A stretch of DNA of 64,000 nucleotides from Glandiceps talaboti. Taxonomy: Eukaryota; Hemichordata; Enteropneusta; Spengelidae. Of the stretch, positions 10,703 through 22,503 are shown in pieces (position 1 is the first letter of the stretch; each line of letters begins with the position of its first letter). The stretch spans positions 23,191,225 to 23,255,224 of the forward strand of contig NC_135555.1 in assembly GCF_964340395.1 (NCBI RefSeq), given 5' to 3'. The notes below the pieces were generated by a model. The model did not search any database. It saw nothing but the letters and a program-made list of their open reading frames with translations, and had not been told where the DNA came from. The position numbers and the translations under genes were made by a program.

Positions 10703-11288
10703 GATCTAGATTACAAACATGTATGCAACCACGCATGCATGCACAAACATACTAGTATTTATTTGTATTTGAAAAGATTCAGTGTCTCTTTGTTAATGTG
10801 TATGATAGATTATAAATGCGGTTGCTGAAGTTTACATTGATTTCCTGTATGTCAATGTTTATAAAATCCAAGCCCGAGGTAAAACTTTCCATATACTGCT
10901 GCTGTTACTGATATAGGCGCCGATCTACGGCAGTATTACCTGGATTCATATTGCTAAGAGATATCAATAAACACATAAAACCATTCATATTCAATAAAAT
11001 AAATATTTTATCCTTGGTTTTATGTCGATTCCAGACATTAAATGTTCGGAGAACCACTTTTTCCCTATATAGGTTACAATAAAGCTTGCCTCAGGTATCA
11101 CTCTATATGTTAACGATTTTGAAAGAAAATCACTTCAGGATTTCATTGACAACAGCCCCCAAGGTGAAAAAAATACTTTATTTCAGTTTGATTGCTTGGT
11201 ATTCATGTGAGTTGTTCATTGTGGTCCAAAGCCGCGAATGTCACACGTGGATTTTCAAAATTTTGTTTTCAGCAACGCTCACATAACT
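10703..11288. other. Intergenic, nothing recognised
   Basis: Unique AT-rich DNA with no supportable gene. Confidence 0.5.
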
Positions 11289-11303
11289 GTCAGTCTGCCT
11301 GCC

Positions 11304-11356
<53 letters not shown>

Positions 11357-11371
11357 GCCTGTCTGTCTGTA

Positions 11372-11420
<49 letters not shown>
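11289..11420. repeat. (CTGT)n microsatellite
   Basis: About 32 units of CTGT/GTCT with a few CCTG and TATG variants. The overlapping 60-80 codon ORFs are artefacts. Confidence 0.97.
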
Positions 11421-13202
11421 CATCCGTTAAAAAAAAGTGACTGCTAATCACAATCTTCGACTTTTAATCAAATTCTGAGACCCTGTGTTAACAAGTACAT
11501 GTATAGTTAATTTCTAAGATATACGTGTTCGCTCTTGCCTAAGCTGCAAGATTGATAGTTACGAATAACGGACACAGAAATATAAAACTTTACAAAATAT
11601 TCTGAGATTGTGATGAAGTTTTTGAGAAATATTCCAAAGTTCCGAAAATGTGATATTTGGCCGTAACACATGTATGCATGCATGCATGCAGGCATACATC
11701 TTTGTTTATTTTCCCTCTTCCTAGAAGGCCTATACTTGCAATGAGTTATTCCATTCACGCGATTTTTTTGTTGTAGTATAATAAGCTTCCGAATCAGGAC
11801 CATGATGGCACGGGGAACAAAATTGCTTTTAATGGAGTTTTCCCCTCTTGAAAAGGTCAGGTTGAATTGGTTTCTGCCCTTACTTTATTTGTATTGATTG
11901 CTGTTACTAGCTTACGTATGATTTTGAGCGATAAAATAGCACTTCCGGAACAGATTTGCCTTTGAAATCATGTACAGAAGCCTTCTTGTACTTGACATGT
12001 GCTAAACCTGCATGTTAGTTTGGGAAAACCTCTTGCGATGACGTATCAAATACTATAACCAGTTGACTTCACAAATGCAAAGTGTCAGGATAAAGAAATT
12101 AAGAGTCTGTGACGTTTTTTCTTAACAATCATAGTTGAATAAGTTACCAACGTGCTATTTTATCACGCAACATCATATCGGAGTAATCAATATAACTGTA
12201 CTAAAGGCAGAAATAAGCCTGGCTTGACTGTTGCTTTAAAATTGGATTTCTCTGCCTTACAACAATTAAACTTCTTTCCACTTGAACCTTCCTTTACACA
12301 TTTGTCATTTCATATTAACATATATATCAGGTTTACTTAAAAAAGCTTTCACCATCAACGAAAAAATGAATGAATTGAACGGGGAAAATATCGAGAGATA
12401 GCTAGACTATTAAATGTAACTGTTATCATTCACAATTGAGATGGGGTTAGTGTTGATAGGGAAATGAAGGCACAGATCAATGAAAGGTAGACAAATCAAT
12501 AAATAAATACATAATTTGATAATTTCATAAACGAGCCTAAAAGCAGACCGACAACATACATATGTATGAATTAATAAAGCCAATATGGATCAAAATCGGT
12601 TGTATTTGACATCTAAATTACGTTAATCAGATATCACTTCTATTTAGTTTGCCGCTTTGTAATTTTAACACTAAAGTGTTGCACACTCTAGTATTGGAGA
12701 GAATTCTCACTTCTTCTCGTCGGCCTCATCCATTGAATTCTCTGAAGCTTTTATCTCATAAACACACGAGCTTTCGATTTCGGTTATTCACGGTCAGCTG
12801 CACATTCACGCCGCACTCATTATTTCTTACGCAATTGGCTGCAGTAATTGCCAATGACGAAAAAAACCCGGCTTTTCATGTTTTACAAGTCCTGCACTAA
12901 ATTGGCTTTTCCCCAATTTATTTATACATTTGCATTTCTTGCGTGCTTCAACTATTGAGTTATATAGAAAGCTTTTATCACAGACTGATAAATACAAATT
13001 TTGCTTTCAAATTGTTTGTTTTGTGTATACATTTAAGTAGATAACTGTTTATTTGCATTTTCTCTCTCTCAGAATGGAATGGAAGTTTTGCTGCTGGAAA
13101 TTGACTATCATGGTCTTAAATTATCTCATATACATTGTTTTAATATAAAGAACTAATATTACATTCGGAGTTAGTTAAGATGAAACAAATCGTCACCAGG
13201 CG
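11421..13202. other. Intergenic, nothing recognised
   Basis: AT-rich sequence with a short (CATG)n at about 11672-11690 and a CTCTCTCTC patch near 13060. No exon with coding character was found. Confidence 0.5.
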
Positions 13203-13385
13203 AGACAAATATCTTACTAAATATTGCTATATTTTATCTTCTGGCTAGACAAATATCTTTGCTACATTTCATGTTCTGTCTTGACAAATATCTTACTAAA
13301 CATTGCTATATTTTATCTTCTGGCTAGACAAATAAAATATACTGCTGCATTTCATGTTTTGGCTAGACAAATATCTTACATTGCT
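13203..13385. repeat. Short tandem duplication, period about 79 bp
   Basis: GACAAATATCTTACTAAA(T/C)ATTGCTATATTTTATCTTCTGG occurs at about 13204 and again at 13283. A further partial copy (GCTAGACAAATATCTTAC) lies near 13363. The phrase GACAAATA appears four times. Confidence 0.85.
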
Positions 13386-13894
13386 ACATCTTATTATTGT
13401 TACTAAGTTGTAAGATCGTTACATTTGATATGCCTGAAGAAAGTATACATTGTACAATAGAGAGGTTTAGACACACGTTAGAACGCATGCGCGTAAAGGG
13501 AGCATTTTAGACTGCATTAAAGTGCAGGCGTACACGTAATGACGCATACATAGTTGTGTTTAGTTACGTGTTCAGAACGCAAACGTGAACGACATTGGAC
13601 TGTGCACGCGCGCGTAGGCATCTTCTGTCCAGTTGGCCAAACATATGACTTTGTTTTCTAAACATGTCGGTATTTTTGCCATTTTTCTCGCAACTTCCTA
13701 AACGAAAAACCGAACAATTAGTTTTGAAGTTTACAGTGAATACGCCAAACGACACAAACGTAACACGTATTTACAATTACGTGTAGACCGCATTTGACGT
13801 AGCATCGTCTGAACAGAACGCCTGGGCTGGTTCGAATCACGTGACTATGACGCTACACGTATAGAACATAGTTACGTAAATATCTAAACCTCTG

Positions 13895-15950
13895 CTAAGG
13901 GATAGACCATTCGCTATCCGGGGGGGGGGGGGGGCTTGGAAGATTGGTTGATGGTCATTATATTTTTCCCACCTGCTTGCCTGAGAATTATTTTTTTTCT
14001 CCTTCGCCTATGCTGGCAACTTTTTTTTCTTTGCTTCTTTGAGATATCCGGATTTTTTTTACGTCAATGTTGAACACCTACTTTTGTTGCCACAATTTTC
14101 TGTTTGGTTTTCGCACAGGGTAATACAGAGAGTAAAAAGATGCTGTTCTATCACACACAGAGATTTTATTTAGAAAACTACACATTACATACATGTTTGA
14201 TTTTCAATTAAATAAACATCATTGACAGTTTTTATGCCATGGTATGATGACATACTGAAAATACAAATCGGAAACTTGATTGGAGAGCTCAAACATTCAG
14301 ATAGACCGGTCAGTTTCTCCAGCTTGGAGGATGGGGGGGGGGGGGGTGTCAGTGTTTTTTTCCATTGGGCCGACAAAAAGTAACTGACCCACGTGAATAA
14401 AGTTTCAAAGCATCTGACAGTAAGCTGTAGAGGGAAGAGCTTTGAGACTGGGATATGTCCACCTCTTGTGTGAGTGTGTGTGAATGGGAGGGGGGGGGGT
14501 TTCTAGCCCTGGAGGATTTTTACTTCAAAAGGCAATGTTTAGGCTATTCACAGACACTTTCAGACAATAATTTACAAACTTTACAAGACAGCTCTAACAT
14601 GTAAAAAGCAACTACGTGGGGTTGAAACATTTTTTAAATAAAGTGTCACAGCATCTTGACAGTAAAAGGTGGAGGAAAGAACTTTGATTTGAAACTGGAA
14701 CATGTCTACCTCTTATGGGGGAGGGGGGTTCTAGGGTGTCTCCCCCTAGAAGCCCTGGAGGATTTTTACTCTTAAAGCCAATTTTCTGGCTATTAACATA
14801 CACTTTCAGACAATAATTTGCAAGCTTTACAAGACAGCTCTAACAATTGTAAAAAGTAACTACACATGGTTGAAACATTTTTGAAATAAAGTGTCATAGC
14901 ATCTTGACAGTAAGAGGTGGAGGAAAGAACTTTGATTTGAGGCTTGGACATGTCCATCTCTTATGGGGGGTCCTAGGGGGTCTCCCCTAGAAGCTTTTGA
15001 AGTTTTTTTTTTACCAATTTTGGTGAATCTTATTGTTGGTTTAACGAATGAGTGGTCTCTGGGGTGATGGAGTCCAAGGGGTCCTCCCCGGTAGATCTGC
15101 AGTTTTGTGTTTCTATTTAGGCAATTTTTAGGTTATTCATAGCCTCTGAGATATATATTGCCAAGCTTTGAAAAGCTAAAGTAAAGATAACTTTTTAAAT
15201 AAATTTCCCATGTTATAACAATTGGCCTGTAACATTGGTATAGGGGCATTGATATTGCATGTATAGTAAAGTTACTGATTAGAGCACATTAGAAGGTCAT
15301 ACCTAGTGTACAATAGAAACTTGAATTTGAGTTGTGGTGTCGATACATGTTATGTCCGAAATAGGAAGTATATTCATCCCTTCTGACAAATTCATACTGA
15401 AGAGACTAGAACAATTTAGATTAAGTTTAGATTATCTAATAGTATGAAGATTACGATAATAAACCTTCAAGTTCACTTTTGCCCCAAAGTGCAGATAAGT
15501 GAAGCACTGATTGTGAAACAGCCAAACACTTACATGAAGTTCTGTAACTAGTGTGGTAGCTAGGTAATACATGTATTATATGTATAATTTTATCTATACA
15601 GTTACCCTTACATGAAGTAATATTTAAACAATTTATGAAAGAAACAGAGACAAGAACAAAATGTATATATGTACCACAGGCTAACGAAACTGACTGGTCC
15701 CTGACATGTGTTTGAAAATGTTTGTCATGATTTGACAAGTGTCCTGGTTGGAGAGGTACGAGCAGGTTGAACAGTATACTCGAACCTGTGCATTATTTCC
15801 CTGCCAAGATATTTTTTTCTAGCAGCAGTGGTCCATCTTTTTTTTTCATCACCCACTCATGTCCGGATTTTTTTTTTCAAGCAACTCCATTTGGCATCTT
15901 TTTTCCCCCGAAATCTTCCACCCCAGGATATTAAATGGTCCACCCCTAAG
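13895..15950. mobile_element. Non-autonomous TIR element with poly-G start
   Basis: The left end (from 13895, CTAAGGGATAGACCATT... then TATCCGGGGG) and the reverse complement of the right end (to 15950, CTTAGGGGTGGACCATT... then TATCCTGGGG) align at 21 of 27 positions over the core. This indicates terminal inverted repeats of an about 2.06-kb element. No transposase-like frame is present. The interior contains a tandem array (14376-15000), G-runs at 13920-13934, 14333-14346 and 14490-14499, and T-runs near both ends. No target-site duplication is obvious. The superfamily cannot be assigned by eye. Confidence 0.6.
14376..15200. repeat. Tandem repeat, about 245-bp unit, 3-4 copies
   Basis: The anchor AATAAAGTNTCANAGCATCT occurs at 14396, 14637 and 14885 (spacings 241 and 248). 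Each unit continues through a GGTGGAGGAAAGAACTTTGA-type segment, a G-rich stretch with CCTAGAAGCCC, and TTTCAGACAATAATTT. A fourth, much diverged copy is suggested by GGTCCTCCCC and the AAGCTTTG segment up to about 15200. It lies wholly inside the TIR element. Confidence 0.85.
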
Positions 15951-16387
15951 TTGTGAGACCTATCCGATCCTCTCCTGTCCTCTCTACAACTAACGATTCA
16001 CTGCATGGATACTACTGTACGAAGATGGCAATGGTGGGATGTTACACAGCTGTAGATGGGATGTAGTATCGTGGTAGCGGTTGGCTGCCAAAATCACAAA
16101 ATAATATAGAGTTAGATCATAGAATGAGTCAAAGTAAAATGTGACCTTCCCCCTGAGGACCGATTTGTAAAAAGTGACCTCTGCCCTTGTAATAACTGTA
16201 TATGCCCTTAATGTACTTTCCATAATGCCAGTGTACATAACCTAAATCCTAGTACTTGATGAAAACACAGATGTCGGATGTTTCTGCCAGAAATCTATTT
16301 AAGGCTTAATGGATACGATACAATCTAAATCCTAATAAGCAGACTGTAATGGTCAGATTTGGTCATTGTAACACTTTAAGTTATTTT
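15951..16387. other. Intergenic, nothing recognised
   Basis: No supportable feature between the TIR element and the next pentanucleotide repeats. Confidence 0.5.
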
Positions 16388-16556
16388 TATGTCATGCCAT
16401 GCCATGTCATGTCATGTCATGTCATGTCATGTGCTGTGTTGTGTTGTGATGTGATGTGTTGTGATGTGTTTATGATATATTGTGTTTTCTTTTGTTTTAT
16501 TGTATGGTATTTTATTCAATTGTATCGTATCGTATCGTATCGTATCGTATCGTATC
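16388..16556. repeat. Pentanucleotide repeats: (CATGT)n and (CGTAT)n
   Basis: CATGT-type units at about 16390-16432 grade into GTGTT/GTGAT variants. A second array of CGTAT units (16522-16556) abuts a run of 15 G. The ORFs reading Ser-Tyr-Arg-Ile-Val are artefacts. Confidence 0.93.
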
Positions 16557-17016
16557 GGGGGGGGGGGGGGGTCGGAGGAATTGGTTGATAAGAAGTGGAA
16601 ACTCAACTGCCCCCCCCCATCCTGCAGGGAAAAAATCAATGACCCCCCAACTGACTTTAGAAATTGGGATGACCCCCCCCCCCCGTTTCCATTATATACA
16701 TCAAGTGGTGGGTATTAACGAGAGGAAATTATATTATTTACATTGCTACAGTTGTATTATTAATGATTATTGGGGCACTTACAAAACAACTTCATTTCAG
16801 GAAGAATACTTATTAAGGGCATTCCGCCATGAGCCAGCTCTTCTACCCCCCCCCCCCGTCACAACAACTGATTCAGTCTGACTGACTGACACAATCTCTT
16901 TCCTCACTCTCACTCTCACTGTCAAGGTCTCTCATTACAACATCATCTTCATCACTGTCATCTGGCCCACTTTCAACACACTATTTTGTTTTTGAAAGCT
17001 TTGCATTGTCAACAAC

Positions 17017-17074
<58 letters not shown>

Positions 17075-18220
17075 TGAACAACATAAATTTTAAACTTGAT
17101 GTGGATATTACCAATATGTGATTTTTTAGATGTAATAGTTTTTAAGTGTTTGGCTGATGTTATTGACTGCATGCAGGGTTGAAGGTTTCATTCAAAGTTT
17201 TCCAAATTTTATTGGAAAAACAGTTTTTGCAGAAGGAATTTCTTACATTTACACATAATTACATCAGTATTTTACACAAATATATGACAAAGTTGATATT
17301 TTATTTGTTTTTTTTAATTAAAAGAAAAACAATAGTGTGCTGATAAAGTTTTGCAACAGATAAGACAGATAAGCAACAACAAATCCAGTTACAACCCTTG
17401 TCTCAATTCTTTGTAATTTAAATAATTTAGATTCACCAGAAACAAGGCAAGTCTTGTGAGAGTAAAGGTAACCATCACAATAATGTGCGATATTAAAGTA
17501 AGACAAATTACCCAAAGTTTGGTGGAATGGCCATCTGTCTGCTCACAGGTATTGCATCAATGCATAGCTTTCCTTTTAGTAGTCAATTATCCAAAGAGTG
17601 AAATAATCAGGTGAAATTTACGAGACTGTAAGACAGTTTTTTTTGCAATGTGTTTTACTAGTCGAGACTTTCCATTGATATATTTGCAATCAGAATTTTT
17701 ACCTTATTTAATACAAAGCAGAGACACTTCTAAGCTGGAACAAACTAGTGATGGCAAGCTAGTGTAACAGTGACACCTGTCAAATTATAATGACTTTAGT
17801 ACATATTTACAAACTGGGTGACAACCTTGACAAGTGATTGATTCAAAGTTTGCTTTCAGAGTTTATACTAGTAGTTATATATTACTCACATATTTATTTC
17901 ACGATATTGTAATATAATTTAGTTTCTACTTCACACACAACTCCACATTGTACATTAACAAATATTTAGGAAAACCAAAAGCTTTAATGTTTTGAAAATA
18001 TTTTCTATTTGTTTTAAAATGTTAATAAAGTTACATTTTATGTAACAGGTTAAATAATCCTGATACTGTGTACATAAGTTTATCGAAACAGATTTTTGTG
18101 TAGCCCCTTACCTTTCCCTCATATTTTGGTAGCCCGCCCTGACCAACTCCAATTTTCAAGTGACCCCCCCCCCCCAATTCCTCCGACCCCCCAACCGTAA
18201 ATAATGACGGCTCCCTTAAT
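16557..18220. mobile_element. Inverted poly-G/poly-C flanked repeat (candidate TIR element)
   Basis: GGGGGGTCGGAGGAATTGG at the left (ending 16584) reappears inverted as CCAATTCCTCCGACCCCCC at 18174-18192. Outside the right copy the sequence goes on to GGCTCCCTTAA (18209-18219), a plausible outer tip. The left copy is cut off by the (CGTAT)n array, so its tip is missing. C-runs inside (16610-16618, 16672-16684, 16847-16858) repeat the same style. Either one 1.65-kb element with inverted ends or two separate insertions in opposite orientation would explain this. Confidence 0.5.
17023..17073. repeat. (TG)n(CG)n microsatellite
   Basis: About 20 TG repeats followed by CGCGCGCGCA, an alternating purine-pyrimidine tract capable of Z-DNA. 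Confidence 0.95.
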
Positions 18221-19408
18221 TTTGTTACCACAACTACAAATAATTCCACGGCACGTTTTCAGTTTGAACTACAATAAAACTATTAGCAAGAGACTCCAAA
18301 ATATCGTTCAAATCCAAAACAACCTACTGAATCACTTCCTTGCATCTAAATCCCCCAGTACTATCGTTAGCACAATCACAGTCTTGCACTCTCCAAACAC
18401 ACTTGTAATTTGTTCAAGTCTCCCAGGAGCGTGTCTCCTTCTCCTACATGAAAAATAGATGATACAGTGACTTTACTGACTTCAGCATTTATCTTCTCGT
18501 ACATCATGGTAATGGTAAGTATGTGTATCGTGTATTAAACACTCTACGGAGATTTCATTAGGTTAGAGTAGGAAAACACAGTGTAACCCAGTTTCTCAGA
18601 AAATACAACGTCAGTTACACTTTGGTACAAAACCGAGAAGACATACTTGAAATATAATCTATTAAATTTTTGAAGTGGAGTTATATCCTTGACCTAGGGG
18701 TGGTTGCTGTAAACAATTAATACGTACCCCTCTAGGACTTTCTTGTAAGTGAGAACATTAATTTGATGTTTTCCTTACTGGATCACGTGTAAATTACCAG
18801 CAATCTAGCGCAGTTCCCGAGTTTTATTCTAAATCAGTATCTGATTCAGATTTTAGACTAAAATGCGAATTCTACTGATAAAGAAATGTATATTATTTTA
18901 GTATTTAAGTAAAATCAGCGATGTATTCAGAGTTTAAAAACAACATAATGACAGAAACATTTTCACTGGAATATTATTGTAGTCAAATTTTCACCGCCAT
19001 CACATTAGTAGACGTACTTCGGGCGGAATTAGAAATCAGTTCAGTGGAAAACACTGTTTTAAATGCCGCGATTATGCAACAACTATACTCAGGGCACAAA
19101 TACATGTGTTTTACCCCGAGCACTAAACGTAGGTATGAAAGGCTATCTATTCAGGCATAAAATACAACGTTTTGATAAGAACAGTCAGGAGTCTTTCAAA
19201 GATATAAATAGGGCGTACATGTTTCTAGTTTGATCTTGTATACATGGGAACCTTTGGAATTACTAGGGCACCGAGAAATTGGATGAGAATTTAGTTCGGT
19301 TCTTGTACTGAATTAGATTTACTTTACCCTCATTTCGTTTTCTTTACTGCAATTTATTAATACTTGGATATGTGTACAATGGACTAGTGATTTATCGAAA
19401 GCCTCCCC
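18221..19408. other. Intergenic, nothing recognised
   Basis: AT-rich DNA. A 79-codon open frame at 18921-19160 has no recognisable similarity and no splice or promoter support, so it is not called. Confidence 0.5.
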
Positions 19409-19470
<62 letters not shown>

Positions 19471-19517
19471 CTGCCTGCCTGCCTTCCTCCCAGTTTGTGT
19501 GCATGCATGTATATATG

Positions 19518-19551
<34 letters not shown>

Positions 19552-19672
19552 TGTATGTATGTATGTATGTATGTACGTACGTACGTACGTACGTACGTAC
19601 GTACGTTCGTAAGTACGTGTATGTATGTATGTATGTATGTATGTATGTATGTATGTATGTATGTATGAATGT
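19409..19672. repeat. Composite (GT)n-(GTAT)n-(GTAC)n-(GTAT)n microsatellite, left arm
   Basis: (GT)n at 19409-19466, then a CTGCCTGCCTGCC spacer. GTAT units follow from about 19513, switching to GTAC/ACGT units at about 19573-19606 and back to GTAT up to 19669. The self-complementary ACGT block is unusual. The array stops abruptly at the Penelope-like fragment. Confidence 0.96.
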
Positions 19673-19689
19673 AAAAAAAACAACATACA

Positions 19690-20125
19690 GAACAACTTGA
19701 ATTGGAAGTTATTGCTGGTTCATTTCCATGCGATCGTACTCGATGTGGTACATGTCGTTTCATTATTAATACTAATCATGTTTTTGGCCCTAACAACAGT
19801 GTGCCTGTTACGAGTAGATTTACTTGTATTAGTACTAATGTAGTGTATTGCATTACATGCCAGAAATGTAGTTTTTGTATATAGGTTCGACTGTACGTCG
19901 TCTTGGTGATCGTTTCGTGGAACATCTCCGTCTGACCAGGCAAAAGAATCGTAACTATCCCGTATCTATGCATTTTATTACCAACGATCACAGTGTATTA
20001 GATATGTCTATTTCAGGAATTTGTAAGGTTTCTGGTGATGGGAAAGTATTGAGGTTGAAGGAAGAGGAAATCATTTCCCGTCTCGGAACGCTGGAACCCC
20101 TTGGAAATAATAGATTATTCACGTC
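19690..20125 (+). pseudogene. Penelope-like retroelement fragment: GIY-YIG endonuclease, frameshifted
   Basis: Penelope-like elements encode a reverse transcriptase followed by a GIY-YIG endonuclease that nicks target DNA. The first frame (to about 19878) carries GSFPCDRTRCGTC, a Cys-rich linker typical of these elements, then SRFTCISTNVVYCITCQKC, which supplies the GIY half. At about 19875-19880 one base appears to be missing. The second frame continues YIGSTVRRLGDRFVEH (the YIG half and the catalytic-Arg region) and then LKEEEIISRLGTLEPLGNN, where the catalytic Glu is expected. The reverse transcriptase and 5' part are absent, and the coding similarity ends at the normal C-terminus. A dead fragment, inserted within or flanked by GTAT/GTAC microsatellite. 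Confidence 0.85.
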
Positions 20126-20312
20126 ATGTATGTATGTATGTATGTATGTATGTATGTATGTATGTATGTATGTATGTATGTATGTACGTACGTACGTACG
20201 TACGTGTGTGTGTGTATGTATGTATGTATGTATGTATGTATGTATGTATGTACGTATGTACGTACGTACGTACGTACGTACGTACGTGAGTATGTATGTA
20301 TGTATGTATAAT
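20126..20312. repeat. Composite (GTAT)n-(GTAC)n microsatellite, right arm
   Basis: GTAT units, an ACGT-phase block (about 20185-20204), GT-rich patch, GTAT units, a second ACGT block (20250-20287), then GTAT to 20309. The same unit mix as the left arm suggests a single array split by the retroelement fragment, or joint expansion after insertion. Confidence 0.95.
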
Positions 20313-22290
20313 AGGTGATTGTCCTGACTGATGACTCGCAAACTGTCAACAAAGGTATTACAAAGTTGATATGAAATACTCTATAAACTTCGAAAAGAAC
20401 CCTGTGATTGAGGTTAGAAATGTTATCAGTTTTATCACCTCAGTCTATATACTTCATTTGTTGATACAGAAAAACATGTCAAAATCTTTCCATCATTGCT
20501 CCCTTTCTCTACAAAATTGACATCAATCGAGAATGAAATACTGAGGTAAACCCTTAGACAAAAGACAAAGAAAAGGCACGTTAATAGAAGTCAAACATTG
20601 TCAATTGATAAATTGGAACTGTTATTAAAACTGAGTATTATAAAACACAAAAATGAATAGAAAAAAGACACGGATGGTAACGCAACGCTTTCAGATTCGC
20701 GTCACGATTCCAAATGGCTTTCAAGTGTTCATCAAATGGTGTGAATCATATAATATAAAGCTAATGAAAAAAACTATACAATAAATTGTATAAAACATGT
20801 CACAAGTATAATACATGTTTTGAATATTCAGAACAATATTAAGACTACGCTGATAAGAGAAACCAATCAAAGTGAAGTGAAAGGAAGCATAAACGAGTAA
20901 TAAAACTAGATATAGGTCCTTGACCTCCTTATTGAGACGCCGACACATTCATGATGACCTACAAAGGCATTCTAAAAAAATCTACTACATGCTCTTTAAT
21001 TGAAAAAAGTCATATTAAATTCCTGTAAGTGTTAGTTTTAGATGAATATGAATGGACATATCATCAAAAATTGTACAACCGTTTATTTTTTATCTGATTT
21101 CGATCCTTGACGAGAGCGACTTTGATTTATATCAGTGATCGGTGTAGTATGAATACAATGAAGCTGCAACAGTGGATGGACTGTGTTAGGAGATAACCGT
21201 GGTTGATGAGAAACTTGCATGGAATAATTTCTACTGTGACTAGAGTCTGGAAAACAATTAAACCCCCACGTGAGTCTCTGTGAAAATGATTTTCAATAAA
21301 ACACCATATTATACCTCACACAAGCTAGGTTGAACACGTTTGAGTAAAAATACGGTTGTTATACCCTCGTCCACATTCATAGAGAGACTCGAGCTCTAGC
21401 AATGATTATATTTAATTGTGGTTTGATGTCTCTCAGACCTAGAATACCAGATTATTATGAGGTGTCCATTAGTTCAAGTTTGACTAAAGATTAGATGGAT
21501 AAACTTGACAACAATAACCCATGACCAACTCTGTCGTCTTTTCTAAAAGCTTAGGTAGACTTTTCTGTTTCTTAGTGACAAGACTCCTTAAGTCACTCGT
21601 CTTTTCGTTTGCTGAACTAAGAAAAATATTGGGAATAATATATAATAGTTTTGATTGTTGGTGTAGCCTTGCCACACTGTAGGAATATGTTTTTTACAGG
21701 ATAGTCTTATTTAAAACCATATCTACATATATGAAACTGTTTTCAGTTCGTGTCCTTTTTACTGCCTGATTAATTTTCAGTTCACGGTAAAATACTTCTT
21801 TACACATGTAGATTAATAGTTAAACTACCTCGCGGACAATATTTTATGACCCAAAGGTCTATATGCTCGTATTCGAAAATACCCGTAAAACGTCAGTTCA
21901 AAGTTCAGATATAGTGTTGGTGTTAAATGGCCTGAGGAACATGTACATGTCGACATACGTACTGAAAACTTACAGTGAATCTTCACAGACGCTTCCTACA
22001 CACCTGGGAGAATTTTTCAAATTTCATAAAGTATGAATGTAGTACGCATTACGTCATCGGCTATACATTTCCATATTTTTGGCCTGGGTACATGAAAATT
22101 TAAGTTATCGAAGTCATGCAACCCTATGGTTGCTTTTATTCGGTACTAGTTGAACTTTAAAAGGATTGTCATATCCTATACCTTCTCAAGTTGACATTTG
22201 AAAATATATTTCATGATTTTAACAGGAACGGGATATTCTGTTTTCTGGAACATGTCTTTCGGTAGTTAGTTATTATTTCAACACATTTTT
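20313..22290. other. Intergenic, nothing recognised
   Basis: AT-rich DNA without a supportable gene. A CTGATGA...AAAC-TGTC phrase at 20328-20347, just after the Penelope fragment, is discussed as a weak hammerhead remnant. Confidence 0.5.
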
Positions 22291-22331
22291 AACTCCCGTA
22301 AGGGTACGGGAGGTATTAAAAGGGGAATGTA

Positions 22332-22382
<51 letters not shown>

Positions 22383-22385
22383 GTC
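22332..22385. repeat. (TGTC)n microsatellite inside MITE-like element
   Basis: About 13 units of TGTC located 20 bp inside the element's left hairpin. Placement of such an array near one terminus is common in small non-autonomous elements. Confidence 0.95.
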
Positions 22386-22503
22386 ATCATTTTCTAAAAT
22401 TCGGCTGGCTCAATTGTAATGAAATTTGGGATATATAATCTTTAGGGTAATAGCTAGACCTGATTAGGTTTTGAGCCAGATCTGTTAATGTTTAATTAGA
22501 GAA

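Noticed and set aside
13820-13845. GGTTCGAATCACGTG resembling a tRNA T-arm
   Set aside because: No A box, anticodon stem or acceptor stem lies upstream at tRNA distance.
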